64,000 nucleotides of DNA from Powellomyces hirtus (GCA_025526995.1 JAHLKG010000028.1:1-64000), one strand, 5' to 3'; numbered from the stretch's first letter, positions 41,501 to 51,636 are shown. Notes: generated from the sequence alone by a model not told the origin. A program made the numbers and translations.

Positions 41501-42554
41501 GCAGTCGACTGCAGAGCCTTGCATGTACTACAGGAGTCAGAATGGGACAACAGAGTACATTCTGATCTATGTGGACGACCTCATTGTGGCCTCATCAAGC
41601 AAGGAACAGCTGGGGGATGTCAAGAAGGAGCTGAGACGAGCTTTTGAGATGACAGACCTTGGAGAGCTGAATTACTTCCTTGGGATTCACATCAGACGGA
41701 GCAGAAGCACCCGCACCATCTGGTTGTCTCAGAAGAAGTATGTTGAAGAGGTCGTTTCGAAATTCAACATGGGAGATGCCAAGGTTCATGCCACGCCTAT
41801 GGAACATGGACTGCACCTCAGAAACAACATGGCACCTCAGAATGAGACGGAGGAGCTGGAGATGAGCTCTGTGCCATACAGGAATGCAGTGGGCAGTTTG
41901 ATCTATGCCATGCTAGGAACACGCCCTGACATTGCTGCTGCAGTTGGAATTGTGTCCAAGTACCTTGCAAAGCCTGGAAAGGAGCATTGGAGTGCTGCCA
42001 AGCGGATCATCAGATACCTGAAGGGCACAAGCGAACTTGGAATCCTTCTGGGAGGCAAAGAGAATGTCTCTGAGCCTAGGAAGCTGGTTGGATACTCGGA
42101 TTCCGACTATGCTGGATGTTTGGACACAAGGAGATCAACCACTGGATTCATCTTCATGTTCAACGGGCCTATCACCTGGCAATCCAAGCGGCAGACCACT
42201 GTAGCTCTTTCAAGCATGGAAGCAGAGTACATGGCACTAGCCCAGTGCACCAAGGAAGCTGTTTGGCTTCGTCTGCTTGCAGGGGAGCTCGGATTCAAGC
42301 AGGATGGACCCACAATGCTCTTTGAGGACAACCAGGGTGCCATTGCTCTTGCTAAGAACCCGACATTGCATGCCAGCACCAAACACATTGAAGTGAGGTA
42401 CCACTTTATCAGAGAAGCACTAGGACGCTTGGAGATTGCATTAGAGTATCTCTCGACTCAGGACATGGTTGCAGATATCTTGACAAAACCACTGGCTAGG
42501 GATCAGTTCTTGAAACTGAGGGACGCCTGTGGGATCACAAAACATGTTTCGTGA
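38523..42554 (+). CDS. Copia Gag-Pol polyprotein, element 6 (1343 aa)
   Basis: Intact but seven residues shorter: two LQDVS units in the linker instead of three. It has histidine in DKHFWG (CAT at 40356-40358; arginine elsewhere), shared with element 7, and methionine in SSMEAEY (42216-42218), shared with element 5. The 5' half thus looks like element 7 and the 3' end like element 5. Catalytic triads of integrase and reverse transcriptase are unchanged. Start ATG at 38523. Confidence 0.96.
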   Translation: MAGDSDSRVSIERFTGENFHLWKLKMKMLLIEKGLWDAIDIKDGSGTAKATNTASDDWIRRDERALALLIMSLNDEQLMHVHEAESALEAWEKLREVHEKKGVANRHFLRRRFLTVTMDPTDSMTIHINKIKRMTQELAAIGAPVSEEDHVFSLLSSLPEAFDTLVMTLESTSEKLDLAFVTSRLLQEEMRRADGKKNSGKAAKAFFTQADTKGNAQKTNKAGGKPDWKKEAVCHYCNKKGHIKKECHKRAADEKKGLNQANSTQQTPGGFAFTTIGTQMPSLTSNTWILDSGASQHMTGRRELFGDYEKMSPVAIEMADNHTLEAVGHGTLHTWVINTEGKTVPLQIQNCWHVPKMTKNLLSLARLAKAGACFEVGPQAARIIAKDGMAFLAKENQFVYTFETTHGQANAGIAHNVGRDTTSQDLSLWHQRLGHLNVADIGRLTKLAKGVQTSGSLSICDTCALSKASRAPFPKAQASRASEKLGLIHTDVWGPVEPPTITGYRYFVTFIDDKTRYFHVCLMKTKGEVARHYQELEAALVPLHGKQIKAVRSDPGGEYMSNLLRDHFKEKGTQHQRSSVNTPQQNGVAERANRTLVEMGRCLLKQSGLDKHFWGEAIMTAVYLRNRSPTVACPKTPYEMFLGIPPSLGHLRTFGCIAYAYIQPNKRQKLDDAAVKCIMLGYSSHSKEYRLMDIQTKKILFSRSVKFDEKSFIPSLQSAQTPQVPAESLEVGIGPEMKLQDVSDELQDVSNDSEDTDMSEGEENMRERTPEPSSDYESAAEPSPTPKRLRKPPGEWWKASSNAANVAAVAYAVSFVSNEPTSYKESQTMPDASQWRQAAQEEMDALAKNGTWQLVDLPTGRKAIGCKWVFKRKLKDTGELDRYKARLVAKGFSQREGLDYQETFAPVAKFGPMRLLFSIIATDDLEAHQMDVKTAFLQGDLDYVIYMRQPEGFEDSKHPGRVCKLGRPLYGLKQSARRFNHKIDHKLKSMGFVQSTAEPCMYYRSQNGTTEYILIYVDDLIVASSSKEQLGDVKKELRRAFEMTDLGELNYFLGIHIRRSRSTRTIWLSQKKYVEEVVSKFNMGDAKVHATPMEHGLHLRNNMAPQNETEELEMSSVPYRNAVGSLIYAMLGTRPDIAAAVGIVSKYLAKPGKEHWSAAKRIIRYLKGTSELGILLGGKENVSEPRKLVGYSDSDYAGCLDTRRSTTGFIFMFNGPITWQSKRQTTVALSSMEAEYMALAQCTKEAVWLRLLAGELGFKQDGPTMLFEDNQGAIALAKNPTLHASTKHIEVRYHFIREALGRLEIALEYLSTQDMVADILTKPLARDQFLKLRDACGITKHVS

Positions 42555-42561
42555 GTGGGAG

Positions 42562-43061
42562 TGTTGGAATCTACCTGTGGGCGCCTCTGGGAGGACTTAG
42601 AGCACACAGGACATGTGGGAGGACATCCACTTGTGTCTAGAATGGTCTGGAATGGTCCAGAATGGTCTAGAACGATCCAGAAAAGCTGGAGAGGGCCTGG
42701 GAAGGCCTAGAACACGTCTGGAGCGCTGATAGAAGCGCCAAGAAAAGGCAAAAAGACACCCTGTGATTGGGAACAATACTAGGCCAGGCCAGGGCCGTCT
42801 TGGCCAAGCTAGGGCACAGTTAGATTGTCACTACACATGTACTATGATCCAAATTGTTATTAAAGGACGCCCTCTGGGCATCCCCAACCAATATAATAAC
42901 AGTCCAACACACTCTACTTGTCTAGTACACTCTGCCAAACACTACAGGCGACCTTCCCTACCTTGGGAAGCACCTTCAGACCCTCTGCAAGTCTTGACAA
43001 CAACCTAGCAACCTATCTGGTATGCTGAGTTCCTGTTTGTAGATGTCAAGACGTCTCAACA
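42562..43061 (+). repeat. 3' LTR of element 6
   Basis: 500 bp; shares the two variant bases of element 5's 3' LTR. Confidence 0.96.
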
Positions 43062-43486
43062 CTAGAATGGTCTGGAATGGTCCAGAATGGTCTAGAACGA
43101 TCCAGAATAGCTGGAGAGGGCCTGGGAAGGCCTAGAACACGTCTGGAGCGCTGATAGAAGCGCCAAGAAAAGGCAAAAAGACACCCTGTGATTGGGAACA
43201 ATACTAGGCCAGGCCAGGGCCGTCTTGGCCAAGCTAGGGCACAGTTAGATTGTCACTACACATGTACTATGATCCAAATTGTTATTAAAGGACGCCCTCT
43301 GGGCATCCCCAACCAATATAATAACAGTCCAACACACTCTACTTGTCTAGTACACTCTGCCAAACACTACAGGCGACCTTCCCTACCTTGGGAAGCACCT
43401 TCAGACCCTCTGCAAGTCTTGACAACAACCTAGCAACCTATCTGGTATGCTGAGTTCCTGTTTGTAGATGTCAAGACGTCTCAACA
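43062..43486 (+). repeat. LTR remainder after element 6, 425 bp
   Basis: Resumes the interrupted LTR from the ctaga duplication to the normal end CAACA. Confidence 0.95.
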
Positions 43487-44285
43487 GTAGAGGGGTCTCC
43501 CAAGCTTGCAGACCCGTCCTGGATGCTTGGAATCCTCAAAGCCCTCCGGTTGGCGCATGTAGATCACATAGTCCAGATCCCCTTGCAAGAATGCTGTCTT
43601 CACGTCCATCTGATGTGCCTCCAAGTCATCTGTGGCAATGATGGAGAACAGCAGTCTCATGGGACCAAACTTGGCAACAGGAGCAAACGTCTCCTGATAG
43701 TCCAATCCCTCTCTCTGAGAGAATCCCTTGGCAACAAGTCTTGCCTTGTATCTGTCAAGCTCTCCTGTGTCCTTCAGCTTTCGTTTGAAGACCCACTTGC
43801 ATCCAATAGCTTTTCTGCCCGTTGGCAGATCCACAAGTTGCCATGTCCCATTCTTGGCAAGAGCATCCATCTCTTCCTGAGCAGCCTGACGCCATTGTGA
43901 AGCATCTGGCATGGTCTGGCTCTCCTTGTAGCTTGTGGGCTCGTTTGAGACAAAGGAGACAGCATAGGCAACTGCAGCAACGTTTGCAGCGTTGCTTGAA
44001 GCCTTCCACCACTCTCCTGGCGGCTTCCTGAGTCTTTTGGGGGTTGGAGAAGGCTCTGCAGCACTCTCATAGTCAGAGGACGGCTCAGGGGTCCGTTCCC
44101 TCATGTTCTCCTCTCCCTCTGACATGTCTGTGTCCTCAGAGTCGTTACTGACATCCTGCAGCTCGTCACTGACATCCTGCAGCTCGTCACTGACATCCTG
44201 CAGCTTCATTTCGGGCCCAATTCCCACTTCCAGGCTCTCAGCAGGCACTTGGGGCGTCTGAGCAGACTGGAGGGATGGAATGAAG
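43487..44285 (-). pseudogene. Copia fragment M, reverse transcriptase piece, copy 2
   Basis: Tandem copy of 36777-37575 with the standard base at the private site of copy 1. Both ends are cut by LTRs in the same way; ends with tgaag at 44281-44285. Confidence 0.93.
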
Positions 44286-44373
44286 TGTTGAGACGTCTTG
44301 ACATCTACAAACAGGAACTCAGCATACCAGATAGGTTGCTAGGTTGTTGTCAAGACTTGCAGAGGGTCTGAAG
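44286..44373 (-). repeat. Truncated minus-strand LTR, 88 bp, copy 2
   Basis: As 37576-37663, same breakpoint. Confidence 0.94.
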
Positions 44374-44453
44374 TGTTGGAATCTACCTGTGGGCGCCTCT
44401 GGGAGGACTTAGAGCACACGGGACATGTGGGAGGACATCCACTTGTGTCTAGA
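44374..44453 (+). repeat. LTR 5' piece, 80 bp, before element 7
   Basis: Third occurrence of the 80-bp piece, ending in ctaga. Confidence 0.94.
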
Positions 44454-44953
44454 TGTTGGAATCTACCTGTGGGCGCCTCTGGGAGGACTTAGAGCACACG
44501 GGACATGTGGGAGGACATCCACTTGTGTCTAGAATGGTCTGGAATGGTCCAGAATGGTCTAGAACGATCCAGAATAGCTGGAGAGGGCCTGGGAAGGCCT
44601 AGAACACGTCTGGAGCGCTGATAGAAGCGCCAAGAAAAGGCAAAAAGACACCCTGTGATTGGGAACAATACTAGGCCAGGCCAGGGCCGTCTTGGCCAAG
44701 CTAGGGCACAGTTAGATTGTCACTACACATGTACTATGATCCAAATTGTTATTAAAGGACGCCCTCTGGGCATCCCCAACCAATATAATAACAGTCCAAC
44801 ACACTCTACTTGTCTAGTACACTCTGCCAAACACTACAGGCGACCTTCCCTACCTTGGGAAGCACCTTCAGACCCTCTGCAAGTCTTGACAACAACCTAG
44901 CAACCTATCTGGTATGCTGAGTTCCTGTTTGTAGATGTCAAGACGTCTCAACA
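44454..44953 (+). repeat. 5' LTR of element 7
   Basis: 500 bp, subtype c. Confidence 0.96.
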
Positions 44954-45232
44954 GGTTATGAGCCCTGACACAGCTGTCTGAACATTACTGACTCCACCTC
45001 TATCCCTATCTGGGAAACACGTCACTGTGCCTATCACTGGTGCTGCTGAGGACTTGGAGAACTGTTTGAGCACTCGAGAAGCCTAGATAGCAGGCATAGG
45101 ACACCTGCGTCTGACCATCAAACGAGCTATTGTCTGGACTGGACTGGACTGGAGTGGATTTTCTGGAGCAGGTTCTGACCACTTGCGGTTGAACACCGGG
45201 ACTATCCCATTTTGCCACACTCTTTGCACAAG

Positions 45233-48200
45233 ATGGCTGGCGACTCTGACAGCCGAGTGTCCATTGAGAGGTTCACTGGGGAGAACTTTCACCTTTGGAA
45301 GTTGAAAATGAAGATGCTGTTGATTGAGAAGGGACTTTGGGATGCCATTGACATCAAGGACGGCTCAGGAACTGCCAAGGCCACCAACACAGCATCAGAC
45401 GACTGGATACGTCGAGATGAGAGAGCTCTGGCTCTGCTGATCATGTCTTTGAATGATGAGCAATTGATGCATGTTCATGAGGCTGAATCCGCCCTTGAAG
45501 CATGGGAAAAGCTGAGGGAGGTGCATGAGAAGAAGGGGGTTGCCAACAGACACTTCCTGAGACGTCGGTTCCTCACTGTGACAATGGACCCAACTGATTC
45601 CATGACCATCCACATCAACAAGATCAAGAGGATGACCCAGGAACTTGCAGCCATCGGAGCTCCCGTTTCTGAGGAGGACCATGTGTTCTCCTTGCTCTCT
45701 TCCCTTCCAGAAGCCTTTGACACCCTTGTGATGACTCTGGAGTCGACCAGTGAGAAGCTGGACTTGGCTTTTGTGACATCCAGGCTGTTGCAGGAGGAAA
45801 TGAGGCGTGCAGATGGAAAGAAGAACTCTGGAAAGGCAGCAAAAGCCTTCTTCACACAAGCTGACACCAAAGGGAATGCTCAGAAGACCAACAAGGCTGG
45901 GGGAAAGCCAGATTGGAAGAAGGAGGCAGTCTGTCACTACTGCAACAAGAAGGGCCACATCAAGAAGGAATGCCACAAGAGGGCAGCAGACGAGAAGAAG
46001 GGCCTAAACCAGGCCAACTCAACTCAACAGACGCCTGGAGGCTTTGCTTTCACCACCATTGGAACTCAGATGCCATCCCTGACATCCAACACTTGGATTT
46101 TGGACTCAGGAGCCTCTCAGCACATGACTGGCCGCAGAGAGCTGTTTGGGGACTATGAGAAGATGTCTCCTGTCGCCATTGAGATGGCAGACAATCACAC
46201 ATTGGAAGCTGTGGGGCATGGAACGCTTCACACATGGGTGATCAACACAGAGGGGAAGACAGTGCCCCTGCAAATCCAGAACTGCTGGCACGTCCCCAAG
46301 ATGACCAAGAACCTCCTATCACTGGCTCGCCTTGCCAAAGCTGGAGCTTGTTTTGAAGTGGGACCACAGGCTGCTCGGATCATTGCAAAGGATGGGATGG
46401 CTTTCCTTGCCAAAGAGAACCAATTTGTCTACACATTCGAGACAACACATGGGCAGGCAAATGCTGGGATTGCCCACAATGTTGGAAGGGACACAACAAG
46501 TCAGGACTTGTCCCTATGGCATCAGAGACTCGGCCATTTGAACGTTGCAGACATTGGAAGGCTCACCAAGCTTGCCAAGGGCGTTCAAACTAGTGGGAGC
46601 TTGAGCATTTGTGACACTTGTGCACTCAGCAAAGCAAGCAGAGCGCCATTCCCCAAGGCACAGGCCTCCAGAGCATCAGAGAAGCTGGGATTGATCCACA
46701 CAGATGTCTGGGGACCAGTTGAACCACCCACGATCACTGGATATCGCTATTTTGTCACATTCATTGATGACAAGACAAGATATTTCCATGTTTGCCTTAT
46801 GAAGACCAAGGGAGAAGTTGCTAGGCACTATCAGGAGCTGGAAGCAGCACTTGTCCCCCTACATAGAAAGCAGATCAAAGCTGTCAGATCCGACCCAGGA
46901 GGCGAGTACATGAGCAACTTGCTAAGGGACCACTTCAAGGAGAAGGGCACACAGCATCAGAGGAGTTCAGTAAATACTCCACAGCAAAATGGTGTTGCTG
47001 AACGAGCCAACCGTACCCTTGTGGAGATGGGGAGATGTTTGTTGAAGCAGTCAGGCTTGGACAAGCATTTCTGGGGAGAAGCAATCATGACAGCAGTCTA
47101 TCTGAGGAACAGATCTCCCACTGTTGCATGCCCCAAGACGCCTTATGAGATGTTCCTTGGTATCCCACCATCTCTGGGACATTTGAGGACGTTTGGATGC
47201 ATTGCCTATGCCTACATTCAACCCAACAAGCGCCAGAAGCTGGATGATGCTGCTGTCAAGTGCATCATGCTGGGGTATAGCTCCCACAGCAAGGAATACC
47301 GGCTTATGGACATACAGACTAAGAAGATCCTGTTCTCCAGAAGTGTCAAATTCGATGAGAAGAGCTTCATTCCATCCCTCCAGTCTGCTCAGACGCCCCA
47401 AGTGCCTGCTGAGAGCCTGGAAGTGGGAATTGGGCCCGAAATGAAGCTGCAGGATGTCAGTGACGAGCTGCAGGATGTCAGTGACGAGCTGCAGGATGTC
47501 AGTAACGACTCTGAGGACACAGACATGTCAGAGGGAGAGGAGAACATGAGGGAACGGACCCCTGAGCCGTCCTCTGACTATGAGAGTGCTGCAGAGCCTT
47601 CTCCAACCCCCAAAAGACTCAGGAAGCCGCCAGGAGAGTGGTGGAAGGCTTCAAGCAACGCTGCAAACGTTGCTGCAGTTGCCTATGCTGTCTCCTTTGT
47701 CTCAAACGAGCCCACAAGCTACAAGGAGAGCCAGACCATGCCAGATGCTTCACAATGGCGTCAGGCTGCTCAGGAAGAGATGGATGCTCTTGCCAAGAAT
47801 GGGACATGGCAACTTGTGGATCTGCCAACGGGCAGAAAAGCTATTGGATGCAAGTGGGTCTTCAAACGAAAGCTGAAGGACACAGGAGAGCTTGACAGAT
47901 ACAAGGCAAGACTTGTTGCCAAGGGATTCTCTCAGAGAGAGGGATTGGACTATCAGGAGACGTTTGCTCCTGTTGCCAAGTTTGGTCCCATGAGACTGCT
48001 GTTCTCCATCATTGCCACAGATGACTTGGAGGCACATCAGATGGACGTGAAGACAGCATTCTTGCAAGGGGATCTGGACTATGTGATCTACATGCGCCAA
48101 CCGGAGGGCTTTGAGGATTCCAAGCATCCAGGACGGGTCTGCAAGCTTGGGAGACCCCTCTACGGCCTCAAGCAATCAGCAAGGCGCTTCAACCACAAGA

Positions 48201-49285
48201 TAGACCACAAACTGAAGTCTATGGGCTTTGTGCAGTCGACTGCAGAGCCTTGCATGTACTACAGGAGTCAGAATGGGACAACAGAGTACATTCTGATCTA
48301 TGTGGACGACCTCATTGTGGCCTCATCAAGCAAGGAACAGCTGGGGGATGTCAAGAAGGAGCTGAGGCGAGCTTTTGAGATGACAGACCTTGGAGAGCTG
48401 AATTACTTCCTTGGGATTCACATCAGACGGAGCAGAAGCACCCGCACCATCTGGTTGTCTCAGAAGAAGTATGTTGAAGAGGTCGTTTCGAAATTCAACA
48501 TGGGAGATGCCAAGGTTCATGCCACGCCTATGGAACATGGACTGCACCTCAGAAACAACATGGCACCTCAGAATGAGACGGAGGAGCTGGAGATGAGCTC
48601 TGTGCCATACAGGAATGCAGTGGGCAGTTTGATCTATGCCATGCTAGGAACACGCCCTGACATTGCTGCTGCAGTTGGAATTGTGTCCAAGTACCTTGCA
48701 AAGCCTGGAAAGGAGCATTGGAGTGCTGCCAAGCGGATCATCAGATACCTGAAGGGCACAAGCGAACTTGGAATCCTTCTGGGAGGCAAAGAGAATGTCT
48801 CTGAGCCTAGGAAGCTGGTTGGATACTCGGATTCCGACTATGCTGGATGTTTGGACACAAGGAGATCAACCACTGGATTCATCTTCATGTTCAACGGGCC
48901 TATCACCTGGCAATCCAAGCGGCAGACCACTGTAGCTCTTTCAAGCACGGAAGCAGAGTACATGGCACTAGCCCAGTGCACCAAGGAAGCTGTTTGGCTT
49001 CGTCTGCTTGCAGGGGAGCTTGGATTCAAGCAGGATGGACCCACAATGCTCTTTGAGGACAACCAGGGTGCCATCGCTCTTGCTAAGAACCCGACATTGC
49101 ATGCCAGCACCAAACACATTGAAGTGAGGTACCACTTTATCAGAGAAGCACTAGGACGCTTGGAGATTGCATTAGAGTATCTCTCAACTCAGGACATGGT
49201 TGCAGACATCTTGACAAAACCACTGGCTAGGGATCAGTTCTTGAAACTGAGGGACGCCTGTGGGATCACAAAACATGTTTCGTGA
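45233..49285 (+). CDS. Copia Gag-Pol polyprotein, element 7 (1350 aa)
   Basis: Intact frame, three LQDVS units, histidine in DKHFWG, normal SSTEAEY in RNase H. A private glycine-to-arginine change lies in the integrase core (PLHGKQIK becomes PLHRKQIK, near 46865), a few residues before the second catalytic aspartate; its effect on integration is unknown. Start ATG at 45233. Confidence 0.96.
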   Translation: MAGDSDSRVSIERFTGENFHLWKLKMKMLLIEKGLWDAIDIKDGSGTAKATNTASDDWIRRDERALALLIMSLNDEQLMHVHEAESALEAWEKLREVHEKKGVANRHFLRRRFLTVTMDPTDSMTIHINKIKRMTQELAAIGAPVSEEDHVFSLLSSLPEAFDTLVMTLESTSEKLDLAFVTSRLLQEEMRRADGKKNSGKAAKAFFTQADTKGNAQKTNKAGGKPDWKKEAVCHYCNKKGHIKKECHKRAADEKKGLNQANSTQQTPGGFAFTTIGTQMPSLTSNTWILDSGASQHMTGRRELFGDYEKMSPVAIEMADNHTLEAVGHGTLHTWVINTEGKTVPLQIQNCWHVPKMTKNLLSLARLAKAGACFEVGPQAARIIAKDGMAFLAKENQFVYTFETTHGQANAGIAHNVGRDTTSQDLSLWHQRLGHLNVADIGRLTKLAKGVQTSGSLSICDTCALSKASRAPFPKAQASRASEKLGLIHTDVWGPVEPPTITGYRYFVTFIDDKTRYFHVCLMKTKGEVARHYQELEAALVPLHRKQIKAVRSDPGGEYMSNLLRDHFKEKGTQHQRSSVNTPQQNGVAERANRTLVEMGRCLLKQSGLDKHFWGEAIMTAVYLRNRSPTVACPKTPYEMFLGIPPSLGHLRTFGCIAYAYIQPNKRQKLDDAAVKCIMLGYSSHSKEYRLMDIQTKKILFSRSVKFDEKSFIPSLQSAQTPQVPAESLEVGIGPEMKLQDVSDELQDVSDELQDVSNDSEDTDMSEGEENMRERTPEPSSDYESAAEPSPTPKRLRKPPGEWWKASSNAANVAAVAYAVSFVSNEPTSYKESQTMPDASQWRQAAQEEMDALAKNGTWQLVDLPTGRKAIGCKWVFKRKLKDTGELDRYKARLVAKGFSQREGLDYQETFAPVAKFGPMRLLFSIIATDDLEAHQMDVKTAFLQGDLDYVIYMRQPEGFEDSKHPGRVCKLGRPLYGLKQSARRFNHKIDHKLKSMGFVQSTAEPCMYYRSQNGTTEYILIYVDDLIVASSSKEQLGDVKKELRRAFEMTDLGELNYFLGIHIRRSRSTRTIWLSQKKYVEEVVSKFNMGDAKVHATPMEHGLHLRNNMAPQNETEELEMSSVPYRNAVGSLIYAMLGTRPDIAAAVGIVSKYLAKPGKEHWSAAKRIIRYLKGTSELGILLGGKENVSEPRKLVGYSDSDYAGCLDTRRSTTGFIFMFNGPITWQSKRQTTVALSSTEAEYMALAQCTKEAVWLRLLAGELGFKQDGPTMLFEDNQGAIALAKNPTLHASTKHIEVRYHFIREALGRLEIALEYLSTQDMVADILTKPLARDQFLKLRDACGITKHVS

Positions 49286-49292
49286 GTGGGAG

Positions 49293-49792
49293 TGTTGGAA
49301 TCTACCTGTGGGCGCCTCTGGGAGGACTTAGAGCACACGGGACATGTGGGAGGACATCCACTTGTGTCTAGAATGGTCTGGAATGGTCCAGAATGGTCTA
49401 GAACGATCCAGAATAGCTGGAGAGGGCCTGGGAAGGCCTAGAACACGTCTGGAGCGCTGATAGAAGCGCCAAGAAAAGGCAAAAAGACACCCTGTGATTG
49501 GGAACAATACTAGGCCAGGCCAGGGCCGTCTTGGCCAAGCTAGGGCACAGTTAGATTGTCACTACACATGTACTATGATCCAAATTGTTATTAAAGGACG
49601 CCCTCTGGGCATCCCCAACCAATATAATAACAGTCCAACACACTCTACTTGTCTAGTACACTCTGCCAAACACTACAGGCGACCTTCCCTACCTTGGGAA
49701 GCACCTTCAGACCCTCTGCAAGTCTTGACAACAACCTAGCAACCTATCTGGTATGCTGAGTTCCTGTTTGTAGATGTCAAGACGTCTCAACA
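49293..49792 (+). repeat. 3' LTR of element 7
   Basis: 500 bp, last plus-strand LTR of the window. Confidence 0.96.
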
Positions 49793-51636
49793 GAGACTGG
49801 TCGAATTCGAATCATTCTCCCTTCGTAAAACCTGTAAACTACAAGTCTTCCGTCAAAATTCAAGTGCCAAGAAAGTACCGCGCACACCGTCAAGATGCCT
49901 ACTGCAAGATCTCCCATTCAAGGAGTGCAGACCCGCCAACAAGCCCGTCAAGCCACACGAGAAGCCCAACAGGGTCCTGACGCTGAAGAAGACATTAATA
50001 TCGATGCCTCAATCTACCATGATTCCCACGATGCAGATGCCGATGTGGATGAGATGAATCATGGAGAAATTCATGCAGACTCGGCGATAGTACCGTCCGA
50101 AGTACCGACTGACATTGTCATGCAAATTCTGCAGAGGTTCAAGATGGAAATCGACGAAAAGCTTGACCATCGGATGGACAGGTTGGAGAGGACTTTATTG
50201 ACTAGTTCAAACCCTCTCGCTACATCAACTTCCCATCAACAACCCGAGAAGTACGAAAAGCCTCATATCGGTGGTCATCCTATGGCCGTTTCACCGATGA
50301 GAAGCCCAAAAGCGGGCCTTGAGTACCCTTTTCTACATCAACACATTACTCACGGCGAAGTTGAAGCCCGAGTTGCCCCTCACTTTCGTCCGTCTTCCCC
50401 AACGGAGAGCACAACAACTACGAGCAGCAGAAAGAGCAATGATCGTGACGCACAACGTACATCATTCGCATACTTCAAATCTGCAATCGATGCAGTATCT
50501 ACATTCGACGGGACGGGAAATCTCTCAAAACTCGCCGACTTCATCGATCAACTTACTCTAGTCTTTCGCCTAAAACCTGTATCTGAAGAAGAACAACTCT
50601 CATTCATCTTCACGAAGCTCTCTGGCGAAGCAAAACAATGGTATCGAAATTACTGCAAAGAGGCCGAAAAGGGGAATGCTGACCCCATCACAAATTGGCA
50701 AACTTTCAAGCGACCATTCCTCCGGAGTTATCAACCAACCAATCACGAGGAAGTTCTACTCACTCAACTAGAAAGATTGCGACAAGGAAGCCATACCATC
50801 TCACAGTACAATACCTTGTTCACAAAGATTACCAGTCAACTCGTCTCAGACATCCCGTTTCTAGTCTACAAATGGTTCTACCTTCGAGGCATGAACAAAC
50901 ATCAAGCGGAGCTCGGCAGAACCCAAAGTTTCGTTGATCTTGAAGGCCTACAAGCGGCTGCCAAACATTTGGACAACGGAAGTAACAAGAGTAACCAAAA
51001 TAACTGATTTGCCAAGAAGAGCAAAAACATTGTGCTCGAAGCCCAACCTTTGAAGAAAGACAGCTAAAGTCACAAGAAGACTGACGCAAAGAAGACCACA
51101 GATTTGCAGAAAAGACAGAACTTCCCCTGTTGGTTATGCAATTCAAATGAACATACCCCATTCAATTGTCCCCTCAAAGCCAAGGCAGTTGAAGCCTTAA
51201 AACCCGCTGCTAATGCCAACATTGCAGAAGCACACAATGCCACTACATTGGCTTACCTGGATTCGGGCTGTTCACAGCACATGACAAATGACATTTCCAT
51301 TCTTGAATCCTACGAAGAGCACTCAACGCGCGTCAGATTTGGAAACAACGCCTTTCTCGATGCCGAAGCGAAAGGGAATGCTATCTTGTAGCTTCCAGAT
51401 GGAGATGTACCTCTCACTGATGTTCTCTACATTCCGAAACTTGCTAAGACTCTCATCTCGGTCTCCGCACTTGCCAAAGATGGAAAGAGAGTCACCTTTG
51501 AAGATGAGAGCGCTATCATTCAAGACTGCAATGGCACTACAAATGACATCACCATACCTTTCGTTCGAGGAATGTATCACATCTCGCCAACTCCAATGGC
51601 TTTTGCTACTCAAACTCGCTTACGCTTAGGGTTTAG
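49793..51636 (+). mobile_element. Fragment of a second retrotransposon family
   Basis: About 1.84 kb unrelated at the DNA level to the main copia family: a leader of about 100 bp, a gag, a zinc knuckle and a copia-type protease. Neither LTR is present. The left end abuts element 7's LTR and the right end joins the inside of a minus-strand copia gag. It is clearly older than its neighbours, with three in-frame stops. Confidence 0.85.
49895..51636 (+). pseudogene. Decayed gag-protease of the second family
   Basis: One frame runs through the whole piece with three stops: TGA 51005-51007, TAA 51065-51067 and TAG 51389-51391, without a frameshift. The first 370 codons (ATG 49895) encode a Retrotrans_gag-like protein: acidic N-terminus, then a region with LSGEAKQWYRNYCKEAE and LERLRQGSHTISQYN (about residues 195-345), typical of capsid domains. 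Then come a CCHC knuckle C-x2-C-x4-H-x4-C (51128-51169), a protease with D-S-G-C-S-Q-H-M (D at 51260-51262) and the following conserved LYIPKLAKTLISVSALAKDG region. Integrase and reverse transcriptase are missing. A capsid of the gypsy-style Pfam family joined to a copia-type protease is seen in some fungal copia elements (from memory). Confidence 0.85.

Larger units (their letters stand above)
37744..43061 (+). mobile_element. Copia element 6, complete, nested (5318 bp)
   Basis: Occupies the same site in the LTR as element 5, with the same ctaga duplication (37739-37743 and 43062-43066). Two independent insertions at one identical base are unlikely, so this is a tandem copy of the nested arrangement. 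It is 21 bp shorter because of one lost coding repeat. Primer-binding site at 38244-38257. Confidence 0.96.
44454..49792 (+). mobile_element. Copia element 7, complete, chimeric flanks (5339 bp)
   Basis: Left flank ctaga as in elements 5 and 6, right flank gagac, the start of unrelated retroelement DNA. The rest of the LTR and the M piece that follow elements 5 and 6 are missing. The right end therefore comes from a different insertion. Both LTRs have the standard bases at the two sites variant in elements 5 and 6. Primer-binding site at 44954-44967. Confidence 0.95.
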
